Shown here one piece after another: positions 48,198 to 59,222 of a DNA stretch of 64,000 nt (position 1 is the first letter of the stretch; every line of letters starts with the position of its first letter). The DNA is from Mycolicibacter kumamotonensis (GTDB taxonomy: Bacteria; Actinomycetota; Actinomycetes; Mycobacteriales; Mycobacteriaceae). Both the position numbers and the translations under genes were made by a program. The notes beneath the pieces were generated by a model. It was not told where the DNA came from, ran no database searches, and was given only the letters and a program-made list of their open reading frames with translations. Location: contig NZ_MVHU01000001.1 of assembly GCF_002086285.1 (NCBI RefSeq), forward strand, positions 277,307 through 341,306. The letters run 5' to 3'.

Positions 48198-48455
48198 TCA
48201 GGCAGGCGGCGACGGTTCCGGGAGAAACTCGGCGCGTAGCGCGGCCAACTCCTCATCACGACGCCGCGTACTGCGGGCGTCGGGGATGGGAGACGAAACG
48301 ACGCCCAGCGCGGCCAGCAATTCACCCGCAGGTTGCGAGGGATCCCGCTGACCGATCACGGGCCCCAGCCCCTGTTCGGCGAGATGCTTGAACACCAGGT
48401 TGACGATCGTCCAGGGGTTGTACGAGACGGGTATTGGTTCCGCTGGCACGTTCAC
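48198..48455 (-). CDS. Small conserved hypothetical protein, antisense to the island's direction
   Basis: This 85-residue protein (GTG start 48455) reads VNVPAEPIPVSYNPWTIVNLVFKHLAEQGLGPVIGQRDPSQPAGELLAALGV. It has a highly protein-like, amphipathic composition and a charged tail (RRRDEELAALRAEFLPEP). I recall similar short mycobacterial proteins but know no function. It is the only minus-strand gene between 42.7 and 56 kb. It converges on the AceE-like gene, ending 7 bp from that stop, and is divergent from mimA. Confidence 0.7.
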   Translation of the reverse strand: MNVPAEPIPVSYNPWTIVNLVFKHLAEQGLGPVIGQRDPSQPAGELLAALGVVSSPIPDARSTRRRDEELAALRAEFLPEPSPPA

Positions 48456-48720
48456 GATCCGACCTCCATCGACTGCTTCTCGCCGGCGGCACGGCCCACA
48501 ACGGCACCCGGGCAGACCGGCCCGAACACGGTCCCGGTCATCTGCTGCCTCGCCACCACTTTCTTCACCGCGACGCTTTCAACGGTAGGCGATGTAATAC
48601 CGGGCGCGACGTCTCATATTAAGACACTCGAACAACGGTCGCTGTTCCATTCTGATCCCGGTAGACGCGAGCGGACTTCGCGCTCAGGCGACTACAGCCC
48701 AATCAATAAAAGGAGAGGCG
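48456..48720. promoter_or_regulatory. mimA promoter region
   Basis: This 265-bp region separates the divergent small hypothetical gene and mimA. It carries site B of the island palindrome at 48610-48626. AAAAGGAGAGG just before the mimA ATG (48721) is a strong ribosome site. The main monooxygenase operon promoter should lie between the palindrome and about 48690. Confidence 0.6.
48610..48626. promoter_or_regulatory. Regulon palindrome, site B (CGTCTCA-TAT-TAAGACA)
   Basis: This copy has one mismatch in the right arm (TAAGACA for TGAGACA) and one at the outer left base. It lies about 95 bp upstream of mimA, the most natural activator distance in the island. Confidence 0.65.
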
Positions 48721-50394
48721 ATGACACGTCAAAGCGTGGCGAGGGCTCACCAGAAGATACAGGAGTTGTCCTGGGACCCCGTGTATCACGAGCCGGTGTC
48801 GCAGTACGGGACCGACTACAAGTTCCACAAGGCAAATAAAAAAGATCCTCTCAAGCAGGTGCTCCGGTCCTACTTCCCGATGCAGGAAGAAAAGGACCAC
48901 CGCGTCTATGGTGCCGCCGACGGCGCCATCCGCGGCAACATGTTCCGGCAGGTTCAGGAACGCTGGATGGAGTGGCAAAAGCTGTTCTTGTCGATCATCC
49001 CGCTTCCGGAGATCTCGGCCGCCCGGGCCATGCCGCTGCTGGTGGATACGGTTCCGAATCCCGAACTGCACAACACCCTGGCGATCCAGATGATCGACGA
49101 GGTACGGCACTCGACGATTCAGCAGAATCTCAAGCGCATCTACATGAACAACTACATCGACCCAGCCGGCTTCAACTCCAGCCTCCGGTGCTTCCAGAAC
49201 AACTATGCCGGCACAATCGGTCGGCAGTTCGCGGAAGGGTTCATCACGGGCGACGCGATTACGGCGGCCAACATCTATCTGCAGCTCGTCGCCGAAACCG
49301 CGTTCACCAATGTTCTGTTCGTCGCGATGCCCGGCGAGGCGGCCGCAAACGGCGACTACCTGCTTCCCACCGTGTTCCACTCGGTGCAGTCGGACGAATC
49401 GCGTCACATCAGCAACGGCTACGCGACGTTGCTCATGGCACTGTCCGACGAGGACAACCGTGAGCTTCTCGAGCGGGACCTGCGCTACGCGTGGTGGAAC
49501 AACCACTGTGTCGTCGACGCGGCGATCGGCACCTTCATCGAGTACGGCACGAAGGACCGGCGTAAGGACCGCGAGAGCTACGCCGAGATGTGGCGCCGCT
49601 GGATCTACGACGACTACTACCGCAGCTACCTCGTTCCGCTGGAGAAGTACGGCCTGAAGATTCCGCACGATGTGGTCGAAGAGTCGTGGAATCGGATCTG
49701 GAACAAGGGCTATGTCCACGAGACCGCCCAGTTCTTCGCCACCGGCTGGATGTGGAACTACTGGCGTATCGACCCGATGACCGACAAGGACTTCGAGTGG
49801 TTCGAGTACAAGTATCCGGGCTGGTACGACAAGTACGGCGCCTGGTGGGAGAACTACGCACGACTGTCGAAGCCGCGCGGCAATCTGCCCATCGCCTACG
49901 AGGACGTCAACTACTACTACCCGCACCGTTGCTGGACGTGCATGGTTCCCTGCATGATCCGCGAAGACATGGTGTGCGAGAAGGTCGACGACCAGTGGCG
50001 GACGTACTGCTCGGAGAACTGCTACTGGACTGATGCGGTGGCGTTCCGACCCACCTACAACGGACGTCCGACGCCCAACATGGGCCAGCTGACGGGCGCC
50101 CGTGAATGGGAGACGCTCTACCACGGGTGGAACAACGCCGACCTCATGGCGGACGGCGGATACGTACGCGCCGACGGAAAGACCTGCACGGCACAGCCTC
50201 ATTTGAGTCTGGACCCGAAGGACATGTGGACGCTGGACGACATCCGAAAGGCCCCGCCGGCCCAGAGCCCCAATGTCCTGATCAACGAAATGACCGACTC
50301 CGAGCGTGATCTGTGGGCTCAGGATTACCGACTCGGTGGCCCCGGCGGCCGCTACGCAGACCCGGCAGTTCCGGGCGCAAAGCGCACGGCGTAG
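48721..50394 (+). CDS. mimA: Binuclear iron monooxygenase hydroxylase large subunit (MimA/PrmA)
   Basis: This 557-residue catalytic subunit belongs to the propane/phenol/acetone group of bacterial multicomponent monooxygenases. The diiron ligands are visible: E97 (PEISAARAM), E127 and H130 in MIDEVRH, E192 (VAETAF), and E226 and H229 in QSDESRH, giving two ExxH motifs. NNYAGTIGRQFAEGFITGDAITAANIYLQLVAETAFTN forms the active-site helices. Mycobacterial MimABCD oxidises propane, acetone and phenol, and Gordonia PrmA is closely similar from memory. It heads mimABCD and is preceded by AAAAGGAGAGG. A GroEL-like chaperonin downstream is needed for productive folding in relatives. Confidence 0.95.
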   Translation: MTRQSVARAHQKIQELSWDPVYHEPVSQYGTDYKFHKANKKDPLKQVLRSYFPMQEEKDHRVYGAADGAIRGNMFRQVQERWMEWQKLFLSIIPLPEISAARAMPLLVDTVPNPELHNTLAIQMIDEVRHSTIQQNLKRIYMNNYIDPAGFNSSLRCFQNNYAGTIGRQFAEGFITGDAITAANIYLQLVAETAFTNVLFVAMPGEAAANGDYLLPTVFHSVQSDESRHISNGYATLLMALSDEDNRELLERDLRYAWWNNHCVVDAAIGTFIEYGTKDRRKDRESYAEMWRRWIYDDYYRSYLVPLEKYGLKIPHDVVEESWNRIWNKGYVHETAQFFATGWMWNYWRIDPMTDKDFEWFEYKYPGWYDKYGAWWENYARLSKPRGNLPIAYEDVNYYYPHRCWTCMVPCMIREDMVCEKVDDQWRTYCSENCYWTDAVAFRPTYNGRPTPNMGQLTGAREWETLYHGWNNADLMADGGYVRADGKTCTAQPHLSLDPKDMWTLDDIRKAPPAQSPNVLINEMTDSERDLWAQDYRLGGPGGRYADPAVPGAKRTA

Positions 50395-50482
50395 CGGCTC
50401 GACGGCGGGAGGGATGTTTCGGCGCCAGCGCGGTGTCGAACATCCCTCCCCCTGGGCCAGTAAGGAATTGAAGGAGAAAACG

Positions 50483-51538
50483 ATGGCAGACGAGCATCTC
50501 GTGCGCTTCGAGCCGGTGGACCTCGAGATCAAGGTGCCCGAAAACAAGACCATCCTGCAGGCCGCATTCGACCAAGGCATCATGCTGATGCACGGCTGCA
50601 AGGAGGGACAGTGCGCCGCGTGCAAGTCGTTCCTCCTCGAGGGCGACCCGGACGATGTCGAGCACGACAAGTATTCGACATTCGCCTTGCCCGACTTCGA
50701 ACGCGACGAAGGACACGTCCTACTGTGCCGTGCGCACGCCTACGGCGACCTGACGATCGAACTGCTCAATTACGACGAGGAAGTCATCAAATCGGGGATA
50801 CCGATCCAGGACGCGACGGTCGAAGTGGTGTCGAAGGAGAAGGTCACCCGCGATCTCTGCAATCTTGTTCTGCGACTGGTTGATCCGCCAGCGCTGAAGT
50901 TCTTTCCGGGACAGTATGTCGATTTCAAGATCCCCGACACCGACACATTTCGGTCGTTTTCGATGGCCAACACCTGCAACGGTGAGAGCGACCAGCTCGA
51001 ATTCGTCATCAAGATCTACCCGGACGGCTTCTTCTCGCAGATCCTCGAAAATCAGATCGCGGTGGGCGACCGTCTGGAGATCAGCGGCCCCTACGGCATG
51101 TTCACCCTCCGGGACAATCCCGGCGCCGATCTGCTCTTCATCGGCGGAGGTGCCGGAATGGCTCCGATCCTCTCACTGCTCCGATCGATGACAGAACGGG
51201 GCATCGATCGGCCGGCGCGCTTCTACTACGGCGCCCGTACCGAAAGCGACCTGTGCTTCGAAGACGAATTGCGTGGATTTGAATCGACCTTTGCCGATTT
51301 CCGTTACATCCCCGCGCTTTCGGAGGCAGGAGATGACAGCGCTTGGGAGGGGGCTACCGGTTTCGTCACCGATGTCGTCCGCCGTGACGAGACGAACCTG
51401 GACGGCACCGACGTCTACATCTGCGGCCCTCCGCCCATGGTGGAGGCGGCTCTGGAGATCCTGCCCTCGCTCGGAGCCAACGAGAAACGCATCTTCTTTG
51501 ACAAATTCACCACCACCGGTGAGCTCGAAAACTCCTAA
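50483..51538 (+). CDS. mimB: Monooxygenase NADH reductase component (MimB/PrmB)
   Basis: This 351-residue electron-transfer protein has three domains. The N-terminal plant-type [2Fe-2S] ferredoxin has C39, C44 and C47 in HGCKEGQCAACKSF and C82 in VLLCRAHA. The FAD domain carries FRSFSMANT (RxYS-like). The NAD domain carries LLFIGGGAGMAPILSLLRSM and YICGPPPMVEAALEIL. It passes electrons from NADH to the MimA/MimC hydroxylase. The ATG at 50483 follows AAGGAG; an open frame upstream to 50306 is not coding. Confidence 0.95.
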   Translation: MADEHLVRFEPVDLEIKVPENKTILQAAFDQGIMLMHGCKEGQCAACKSFLLEGDPDDVEHDKYSTFALPDFERDEGHVLLCRAHAYGDLTIELLNYDEEVIKSGIPIQDATVEVVSKEKVTRDLCNLVLRLVDPPALKFFPGQYVDFKIPDTDTFRSFSMANTCNGESDQLEFVIKIYPDGFFSQILENQIAVGDRLEISGPYGMFTLRDNPGADLLFIGGGAGMAPILSLLRSMTERGIDRPARFYYGARTESDLCFEDELRGFESTFADFRYIPALSEAGDDSAWEGATGFVTDVVRRDETNLDGTDVYICGPPPMVEAALEILPSLGANEKRIFFDKFTTTGELENS

Positions 51539-51563
51539 CCCACCATCAACCAAGGAGAAATTG

Positions 51564-52733
51564 ATGACTGTCACGTCCGAACGCAGCGTGCCTCGACTCG
51601 AATTCACCGACGCCGAGGCCGGCGCGAAGGAGTTCCCCGACTCCGATGCGCGCAGATACAACTACTTCGAGCCCAGTAAACGCAAGCAGTCGCATTACGA
51701 AGACGTCACCGTCGACGTGCAGCCCGACCCCCGTCGCTGGCTGGCGCAGGGCTGGCTGTACTCGTTCGCGGACGGCAAAGGCGGATATCCGCTCGACTGG
51801 ACAGCACTCAAGGCGTGGGGATCCGACCGCAGCGAGCCGGTCCGCAGCCCGGGATCGGGCGGGCAGGGCCACGGCTGGCCGGCGCACGGCTGGCATGAGT
51901 TCCGGGACCCGAACGAGGGCTGGGAGCTCACCATGTACCGCTACAACGCTAGCGTGGTGCGGCAGCTGACCCAGAACATCGACGCCGCCCGCCAGACCAA
52001 GGCATTCGAGCAGTGGCGCACCAACTGGATCGACTTCGTCGCCCGCCACGTCGGCGCGTGGATGCACGTGAACCACGGACTGGGCATGCATGTCTTTGTC
52101 CAGAACAATCGGCGCGGGCCGACGAACATGCACAACACCGCATTCGCCATCAACGGGATGCACCGACTGCGCATGGCCCAGGAACTGGCGCTGTACAACA
52201 TGACCCTCGCGGACGAACTCGACGGCTTCGACGGGGCGGCGCACCTGTCCGCGTGGAACACCGACAGCGCCTGGCAGGGCGTGCGGGAGACCACCGAGCT
52301 GCTGACCGCGACCAATGACTGGGCAGAGGCGATCTTTGCGACCAACATCGTGTTCGAGCCGCTGATCGGCGAGCTGTTCCGCAGCCACCTGGTGCAGCAG
52401 GCCGCTCCCGGCAACGGGGACTTCATCACCCCGACCCTGATGGGCGCCGAGGAGTACGACTTCGCCGAGCGCGACTTGTCCTACACGACGCACCTGTTCC
52501 AGCTGCTGGTCGACGACAAGGAATTCGCGGCCCACAACAAGGACACCATGCAATCCTGGCTGTCCGCCTGGGTGCCCCGGTGCATCGCCGCGGCCCGGAC
52601 CCTGCAGCCGCTGTGGTCCCAGCCGGATGTGAAGCCGACACGGTTCGAAGAGAGCCTGGACCGCGTCAAGAACAGGTTCAGCGAACTCGTTTCCGGACTT
52701 CACCTTTCCGTCCCCAAAGAACTCGCCCAGTAA
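51564..52733 (+). CDS. mimC: Monooxygenase hydroxylase small (beta) subunit (MimC/PrmC)
   Basis: This 389-residue protein is the beta subunit of the hydroxylase. It has the ferritin-like helical fold but lacks the two ExxH diiron motifs, as expected. Typical blocks are RRYNYFEPSKRKQSHYEDVTVDVQPDPRRWLAQGWLYSFADGKGGYPLDWTALKAWG and WELTMYRYNASVVRQLTQNID. It pairs with MimA to form the alpha2beta2 hydroxylase. The ATG at 51564 follows CAAGGAG. The gene starts 25 bp after mimB. Confidence 0.94.
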   Translation: MTVTSERSVPRLEFTDAEAGAKEFPDSDARRYNYFEPSKRKQSHYEDVTVDVQPDPRRWLAQGWLYSFADGKGGYPLDWTALKAWGSDRSEPVRSPGSGGQGHGWPAHGWHEFRDPNEGWELTMYRYNASVVRQLTQNIDAARQTKAFEQWRTNWIDFVARHVGAWMHVNHGLGMHVFVQNNRRGPTNMHNTAFAINGMHRLRMAQELALYNMTLADELDGFDGAAHLSAWNTDSAWQGVRETTELLTATNDWAEAIFATNIVFEPLIGELFRSHLVQQAAPGNGDFITPTLMGAEEYDFAERDLSYTTHLFQLLVDDKEFAAHNKDTMQSWLSAWVPRCIAAARTLQPLWSQPDVKPTRFEESLDRVKNRFSELVSGLHLSVPKELAQ

Positions 52734-52785
52734 ACACCGAACGCCCGGCCGAACAAGCCGCCCAACCCGTGAGGAGATTCCCGAT

Positions 52786-54974
<2,189 letters not shown>

Positions 54975-54998
54975 TCATATCGACCACCCCGGTGAAGA

Positions 54999-55049
54999 CG
55001 TTCCGGTTCGGCCGGCGCTCCTCCCCCCTGGCGCCGCCGGGCCGGAACG
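54999..55049 (+). terminator. Imperfect long hairpin after the chaperonin gene
   Basis: CGTTCCGG at 54999-55006 pairs with CCGGAACG at 55042-55049. Inner GGCGC and GCGCC segments extend the stem. It begins 24 bp after the chaperonin stop and could terminate the mimABCD-G transcript. No U-tract is present, so the call is tentative. Confidence 0.5.
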
Positions 55050-55088
55050 TCACCAAATCCCTGGTGTGCGTGTCGGATCGAGCCGAAC

Positions 55089-55105
55089 AATCTCACACTG
55101 AGACG
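55089..55105. promoter_or_regulatory. Regulon palindrome, site C (AATCTCA-CAC-TGAGACG)
   Basis: The core TCTCA-N3-TGAGA is perfect; the outer two bases on each side do not pair. It sits between the chaperonin and DUF59 genes, suggesting the DUF59 gene has its own activator-controlled promoter. Confidence 0.6.
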
Positions 55106-55439
55106 TCCCGGCCAGGTGATCGGATTATTGTCATCAAGACAGGTAAAGCGGTATATGACACTTCCTGTGAGTCGTCACACGGACCCACCCTTCGGGTGGA
55201 GGCGAGACTCTACCTGTACTGGAGCACACCTCCGGGGTATTTGACCGGACGGCCCGTTTGAGTCGGGCGTGTGCGCGAAGTTGCCGGCGGTCCCACTCGA
55301 TGCTGTTGCGCATCAATGGATATCCCCGCCGATGCGGGTAGCCGGCACATAGACCTGGGTGGTCCGAGGGGTGGCGCGGCCTCCTCGGATCACCCACTCA
55401 AGGCTGCGCGATCCGACAGCGGAATGGAGGTCCGGTGAT

Positions 55440-55976
55440 ATGAGCGAATCCACGATGTCATTGGAGGCACAGATACTGGCGGTACTGTCGACCGTCCCCA
55501 CCCCCGAATCGGATCAGACGATTGCCGAGCTGGGGTACGTGCGAACGGTCACCGTCGACGACAACGGGGTCACCATCAATCTGAAGGTGCCGCCGGTATC
55601 GAGCTCGGAGAGTCGCGCCTATCTGAGTGCCTTCGAGATTCAGAACGCGCTCCGGGGAGTCGAGGGTATCGGTGCGGTCGAGGTCGTCGTGGACGACCAT
55701 CCCGACGGCGACACGCTCAACGCCGACCCCGCTTTGCTTCGCCAGGTGTACCGGGCGGCGCTGGAACGGTGCATCTCGGCGCTCGTGCAGCGGGACTCAC
55801 TGGCCCCCTCAGCGGTCCGGCGTCTCATCCTTCGCGATCTGCCTGAAGGCCGCGACAAGACGCGATTGCTCCACTGCCGTTACGCCCTTGGACTGAGCAT
55901 GTGCCTGAACAGCAGGCTCTTCGTCGACCACGACGGTAAGCCGTTGTCGGCCGACGAGTTCCGCATGCCCGCGTGA
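55440..55976 (+). CDS. DUF59/MIP18-family iron-sulfur or metal cluster assembly protein
   Basis: This 178-residue protein has an N-terminal DUF59 domain: SLEAQILAVLSTVPTPESDQTIAELGYVRTVTVDDNGVTINLKVPPVSSSESRAYLSAFEIQNALRGVEGIGAVEVVV. The C-terminal 80 residues are an added helical region (LRQVYRAALERCISALVQRDSLAPSAVRRL). In this setting it probably helps insert iron into MimA or [2Fe-2S] into MimB. The ATG at 55440 follows GGAGGTCC. Similar genes accompany propane monooxygenase clusters. Confidence 0.82.
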   Translation: MSESTMSLEAQILAVLSTVPTPESDQTIAELGYVRTVTVDDNGVTINLKVPPVSSSESRAYLSAFEIQNALRGVEGIGAVEVVVDDHPDGDTLNADPALLRQVYRAALERCISALVQRDSLAPSAVRRLILRDLPEGRDKTRLLHCRYALGLSMCLNSRLFVDHDGKPLSADEFRMPA

Positions 55977-56094
55977 CCCCGGTCCCGGCGTAGCGCAGCG
56001 CGCGCCCCCATCCGGGCTGTCAGATGAGCCTACGTCGCCGCGTCGGCCCGGGGGGACGTCTGTCCGGCGGGGCCGACAACGGCATTGGGCGGTA

Positions 56095-57120
56095 TCACGG
56101 GATGAGGATCGCCCTTCCCTGCACCAGCCCTGCATCGAGATCGTCTAGGGCACGCTGGAATTCATCGAGTCGGTACTCGGTTGTGTGCAGCACGACCTTG
56201 CGCTGCGCCGCCAGCACCATCAGCTCCTGCAGGTCGTTGTAGGAACCGACGAGATTTCCGATGAAGTTGATCTCTTTGGAGATGATCTCGATGGTGGGTA
56301 CATCGATATTCTCCCCGTACCCGACCACGAAGTAGTTGCCGGCGCGGCCGAGCATGGCTATGCCCTCCCGGGTCGCGCCGCCCTCGCCGACGAAGTCGAG
56401 CACGGCTTCGGCCCCACGCCCTCCGGTCAGGTCGAGCACTCGCTGCACGTGGCCGCCGTCGGCCACGATCCCCTCATCGGCTCCTACCGACACGGCCAGC
56501 TCGACCGCCGACGGGTTGCGATCCACCACCACGACCGTGACGCCCGAGATCGCCTTCAGCACTTGGATTCCGATATGCCCCAGCCCGCCCGCGCCGATGA
56601 CGACGCAGACATCTCCTGGGCGAGTCACCCGGGCGACCTTGGCGGCGGCGTGGTAGGCGGTCAGCCCCGCGTCCGCAAGTGCGGCGACATCGGACGGTTC
56701 AAGGCTGTCGTCGAGCTTCACGACGCTACGCGCGCTGGTTCGCAGGTACTCGGCGTAGCCTCCATTGGTATCCACGCCCGGAAATTGACTGTTCGCGCAG
56801 TGCACGTCATCGCCGAAGCGGCACGCACGGCAAAGCCCGCAGGTCAGCAGTGGGTGCAGGATCACCTTGTCCCCCACCGCGACATTGGTGACCGCATCGC
56901 CGACAGCGTGGACCCACCCTGCGTTCTCATGGCCGATCGTGTACGGAAGCCCGACGCCGGTGATTTCCGCCCACTGGCCTTCCAGGATATGAAGGTCGGT
57001 GCGGCATACCCCGGCAGCACCGACACGGACTATCACATCCAGCGGTCCTTCAATCGCGGGATCCGGTACCTCAACAAGCTGCGGCTTGGTGTGGTAGCCG
57101 ACGACCTGGACTGCCTTCAT
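56095..57120 (-). CDS. adh: Zinc-dependent alcohol dehydrogenase
   Basis: This 341-residue medium-chain NAD(P)-dependent dehydrogenase has catalytic zinc ligands in GVCRTDLHI and TIGHENAGWV (GHE). The structural zinc cysteines are in LTCGLCRACRFGDDVHC, and the Rossmann motif is VCVVIGAGGLGHIGIQVL. In mim and prm clusters such an ADH oxidises the alcohol product, for example 2-propanol to acetone. The ATG at 57120 follows GCGAGGAG; an in-frame ATG at 57177 is less likely. It is transcribed opposite to mimABCD, with site D of the palindrome about 107 bp upstream. Confidence 0.93.
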   Translation of the reverse strand: MKAVQVVGYHTKPQLVEVPDPAIEGPLDVIVRVGAAGVCRTDLHILEGQWAEITGVGLPYTIGHENAGWVHAVGDAVTNVAVGDKVILHPLLTCGLCRACRFGDDVHCANSQFPGVDTNGGYAEYLRTSARSVVKLDDSLEPSDVAALADAGLTAYHAAAKVARVTRPGDVCVVIGAGGLGHIGIQVLKAISGVTVVVVDRNPSAVELAVSVGADEGIVADGGHVQRVLDLTGGRGAEAVLDFVGEGGATREGIAMLGRAGNYFVVGYGENIDVPTIEIISKEINFIGNLVGSYNDLQELMVLAAQRKVVLHTTEYRLDEFQRALDDLDAGLVQGRAILIP

Positions 57121-57226
57121 TGCGAACTCCTCGCCATGGGTCTGATGGACTGGTGTACCGGTGCCCATGATCGCCACGCGAGTGGCACCGCCATGACGTA
57201 TTGAATCGCGTGTCGGCGCGCATAGG

Positions 57227-57243
57227 CGTCTCAGTCTGAGACC
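57227..57243. promoter_or_regulatory. Regulon palindrome, site D (CGTCTCA-GTC-TGAGACC)
   Basis: The 6-bp arms GTCTCA (57228-57233) and TGAGAC (57237-57242) are perfect around GTC. It lies in the 170-bp gap between the MimR-type regulator stop and the adh start, upstream of adh on the minus strand. Confidence 0.7.
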
Positions 57244-57290
57244 TGCAACCCGGGCGGCGGCACCGGTTTCAGCGCATCGCGCGGCCAGAG

Positions 57291-59051
57291 TCAGACGATG
57301 CCGAACTGGTTGATCTTGCGGTAGATGGTGGCACGCGACATGCCCAGCGCCCGAGCGGCAGCGGCCTTATCGCCATTGGCTTCGAGCAGACTGCGAACAA
57401 TCGCATCTCGCTCCAGCGCCTCGAGAGCGGTCAACCTGTGCCGAGCCAAGGAGCGGCACTCTGCCGGCAACCGGTCCACACCGATGACCCCCGACCGCTG
57501 CAAGGCGACGGTCTCGGCCAGCACTCTGCGCAGTTGCGCCACATTGCCCGGCCATGCCAGTTTCGCCAACTGATGCATGGCTTCAGGGGCCAGACGCACC
57601 TCCGCGCCGCGGGTCAACTCGCGCAGCAACATTGGCACCAAATCCTCGATATCGTCGATACGGTGCCGTAGCGGTGGAACGACGGCGGTGTGGGTGAACA
57701 GCGGCACCACCTGCATGTGCACCAGCGACGAGGGCTTCCCGACGTCTCTGGTCACGGCGACCCAGCCATGCCCCGCACGGGCCTGCAGGATCGCCGCCAG
57801 ATGCTCAACCGAATTGTCCGGCAGATCGTCGATGTCGCCGAGTACCAGGGCAAAATCGTCGTCGGCGGTTTGGTTTTCGACTTCAGCGACGAAATCCTCT
57901 GCGCTGCCGCACTTATCCAGACGGACCACGCGAACAGCCCGTTGCGGCATCACGTATTGGGCAACCGCTTGACCCAGCTTGGCGCGTCCCGATCCGCGCT
58001 CTCCCTCGATGACCACCCAGTTCCGTTCGCGGCAACACTGTTCAACCAGTTGGCAACAACGCCGCCACGAACTACTGCGTCCGGCCAGCCCGGGAATGTG
58101 GCGGGGAACCGCACGCGCCACGACGCGTGCGGCCATCGACTGAATCTGGACCTGAAGCACGGCACTGAACGTCAGGATTCGTTCGACCATGGATATCCGC
58201 GCGACGTTGCCGCTCGGCAACGCGACCAGAGTTGTCGGGGCGTCAGCAGCCTGGATCATTTCCAGGGCGTTGCTCAGCAACGCCATCTGATCCGCCGGGT
58301 CCAAGGCCTGGCGCAGATTCTGATTCATCAGCACGATGTCGCCACCGACGGCCAGCACATGGCCGGGGTAGCGCCGTGACTGTTGACGGTAGGCCTCCAG
58401 CAGGGCGATCTCACCCTCGGTTTTCAGGGTGCTGAGTCGGCCTTCTATTTGACTGCCGACATTCTTGGCCAAGGTGAACTGCATCGGATCGGATTCGTCG
58501 GCCCAGCAGGTCAGGTTGACAACACCGAGCACCCGGCCGGTGATCGGATCCCGGACCGGCCTGCCGGCGCACGCCAACCCGGTCAGCGCACCGACATAGT
58601 GTTCGCTACCCCGGATGAACGTCGGCCTGCCGCACTCCAGACTGGTGCCGATACCGTTCGTCCCGGTGAATTCTTCGGCGTAGGAATAGCCCGGGGCCAA
58701 CTGAACCTCGTCGAGCACCCCCAGAATCGTCGGGTCGGTGACCAACCGGTCGAGCACCAGCCCGTCGGCCGACGTCAAGACGATGCCGACCGCGTGAAGT
58801 GCCACGTCATCGGCGAGCCGCAGCAGCACCGGATTCGCAGCACGCAGCAGCGGGGCCTCCGCATCGACGTCACGCGGACGTTGCTCATCGAGTCGATCGG
58901 GAGCGACCTTGCGCTGCTTGGCCCGCTGCCACGAGTTGATCACATAGGGCTCGACCAGTCCGGACTTGACAGCACCCGTGGCGAGGAACTCGTCCCTGGC
59001 CTGCTGTTTTGTCTCTCGATCTTCGGCCACCGCCACTGCCGCCTCAGACAT
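57291..59051 (-). CDS. mimR: MimR/AcoR-type activator (GAF, degenerate AAA+, Fis HTH)
   Basis: This 586-residue regulator has an N-terminal GAF sensor (ASADGLVLDRLVTDPTILGVLDEVQLAPGYSYAEEFTGTNGIGTSLECGRPTFIRGSEHYVGALTGLACAGRPVRDPITGRVLGVVNLTCWA), typical of AcoR/MimR activators. The AAA+ region is eroded: Walker A reads VVIEGERGSGRAKLG without the usual GKE, and the sigma54-contacting GAFTGA motif is missing. The C-terminal Fis-type HTH is GDKAAAARALGMSRATIYRKINQFGIV. This fits mycobacteria, which lack sigma54. The ATG at 59051 (MSEAAVAVAEDRE) has AAGGGGTAGG in front; the frame extends to 59114. Site E lies 84 bp upstream. Confidence 0.88.
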   Translation of the reverse strand: MSEAAVAVAEDRETKQQARDEFLATGAVKSGLVEPYVINSWQRAKQRKVAPDRLDEQRPRDVDAEAPLLRAANPVLLRLADDVALHAVGIVLTSADGLVLDRLVTDPTILGVLDEVQLAPGYSYAEEFTGTNGIGTSLECGRPTFIRGSEHYVGALTGLACAGRPVRDPITGRVLGVVNLTCWADESDPMQFTLAKNVGSQIEGRLSTLKTEGEIALLEAYRQQSRRYPGHVLAVGGDIVLMNQNLRQALDPADQMALLSNALEMIQAADAPTTLVALPSGNVARISMVERILTFSAVLQVQIQSMAARVVARAVPRHIPGLAGRSSSWRRCCQLVEQCCRERNWVVIEGERGSGRAKLGQAVAQYVMPQRAVRVVRLDKCGSAEDFVAEVENQTADDDFALVLGDIDDLPDNSVEHLAAILQARAGHGWVAVTRDVGKPSSLVHMQVVPLFTHTAVVPPLRHRIDDIEDLVPMLLRELTRGAEVRLAPEAMHQLAKLAWPGNVAQLRRVLAETVALQRSGVIGVDRLPAECRSLARHRLTALEALERDAIVRSLLEANGDKAAAARALGMSRATIYRKINQFGIV

Positions 59052-59134
59052 CGACCTACCCCTTGACATCAGCGAACGCCCACCTTTCGCGGGCGTAAGG
59101 AAAGTATTTCGCACGTGACACGAGGTGTGGCGAT

Positions 59135-59151
59135 TATCTCAGATTGAGACA
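59135..59151. promoter_or_regulatory. Regulon palindrome, site E (TATCTCA-GAT-TGAGACA)
   Basis: The core TCTCA-N3-TGAGA (59137-59149) is perfect; the next pair mismatches and the outer T-A pair matches. It lies 84 bp upstream of mimR and 72 bp upstream of the first PPE gene, so autoregulation is likely, and an effect on the PPE gene cannot be excluded. Confidence 0.65.
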
Positions 59152-59222
59152 CCCTCAAGTTGAACCACAGCGTTGCATCTATCTCCATGTCCGGTCTGCC
59201 CGCTCAGACCCCAAGTAGATAG

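Larger units (their letters stand above)
54975..55439. promoter_or_regulatory. Spacer between chaperonin and DUF59 gene
   Basis: This 465-bp gap contains the hairpin after the chaperonin gene and site C of the island palindrome at 55089-55105. Beyond that I see no gene. The palindrome lies 335 bp from the DUF59 start, leaving room for a long leader or an unrecognised small transcript. GGAGGTCC just before 55440 is the ribosome site of the next gene. Confidence 0.5.
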
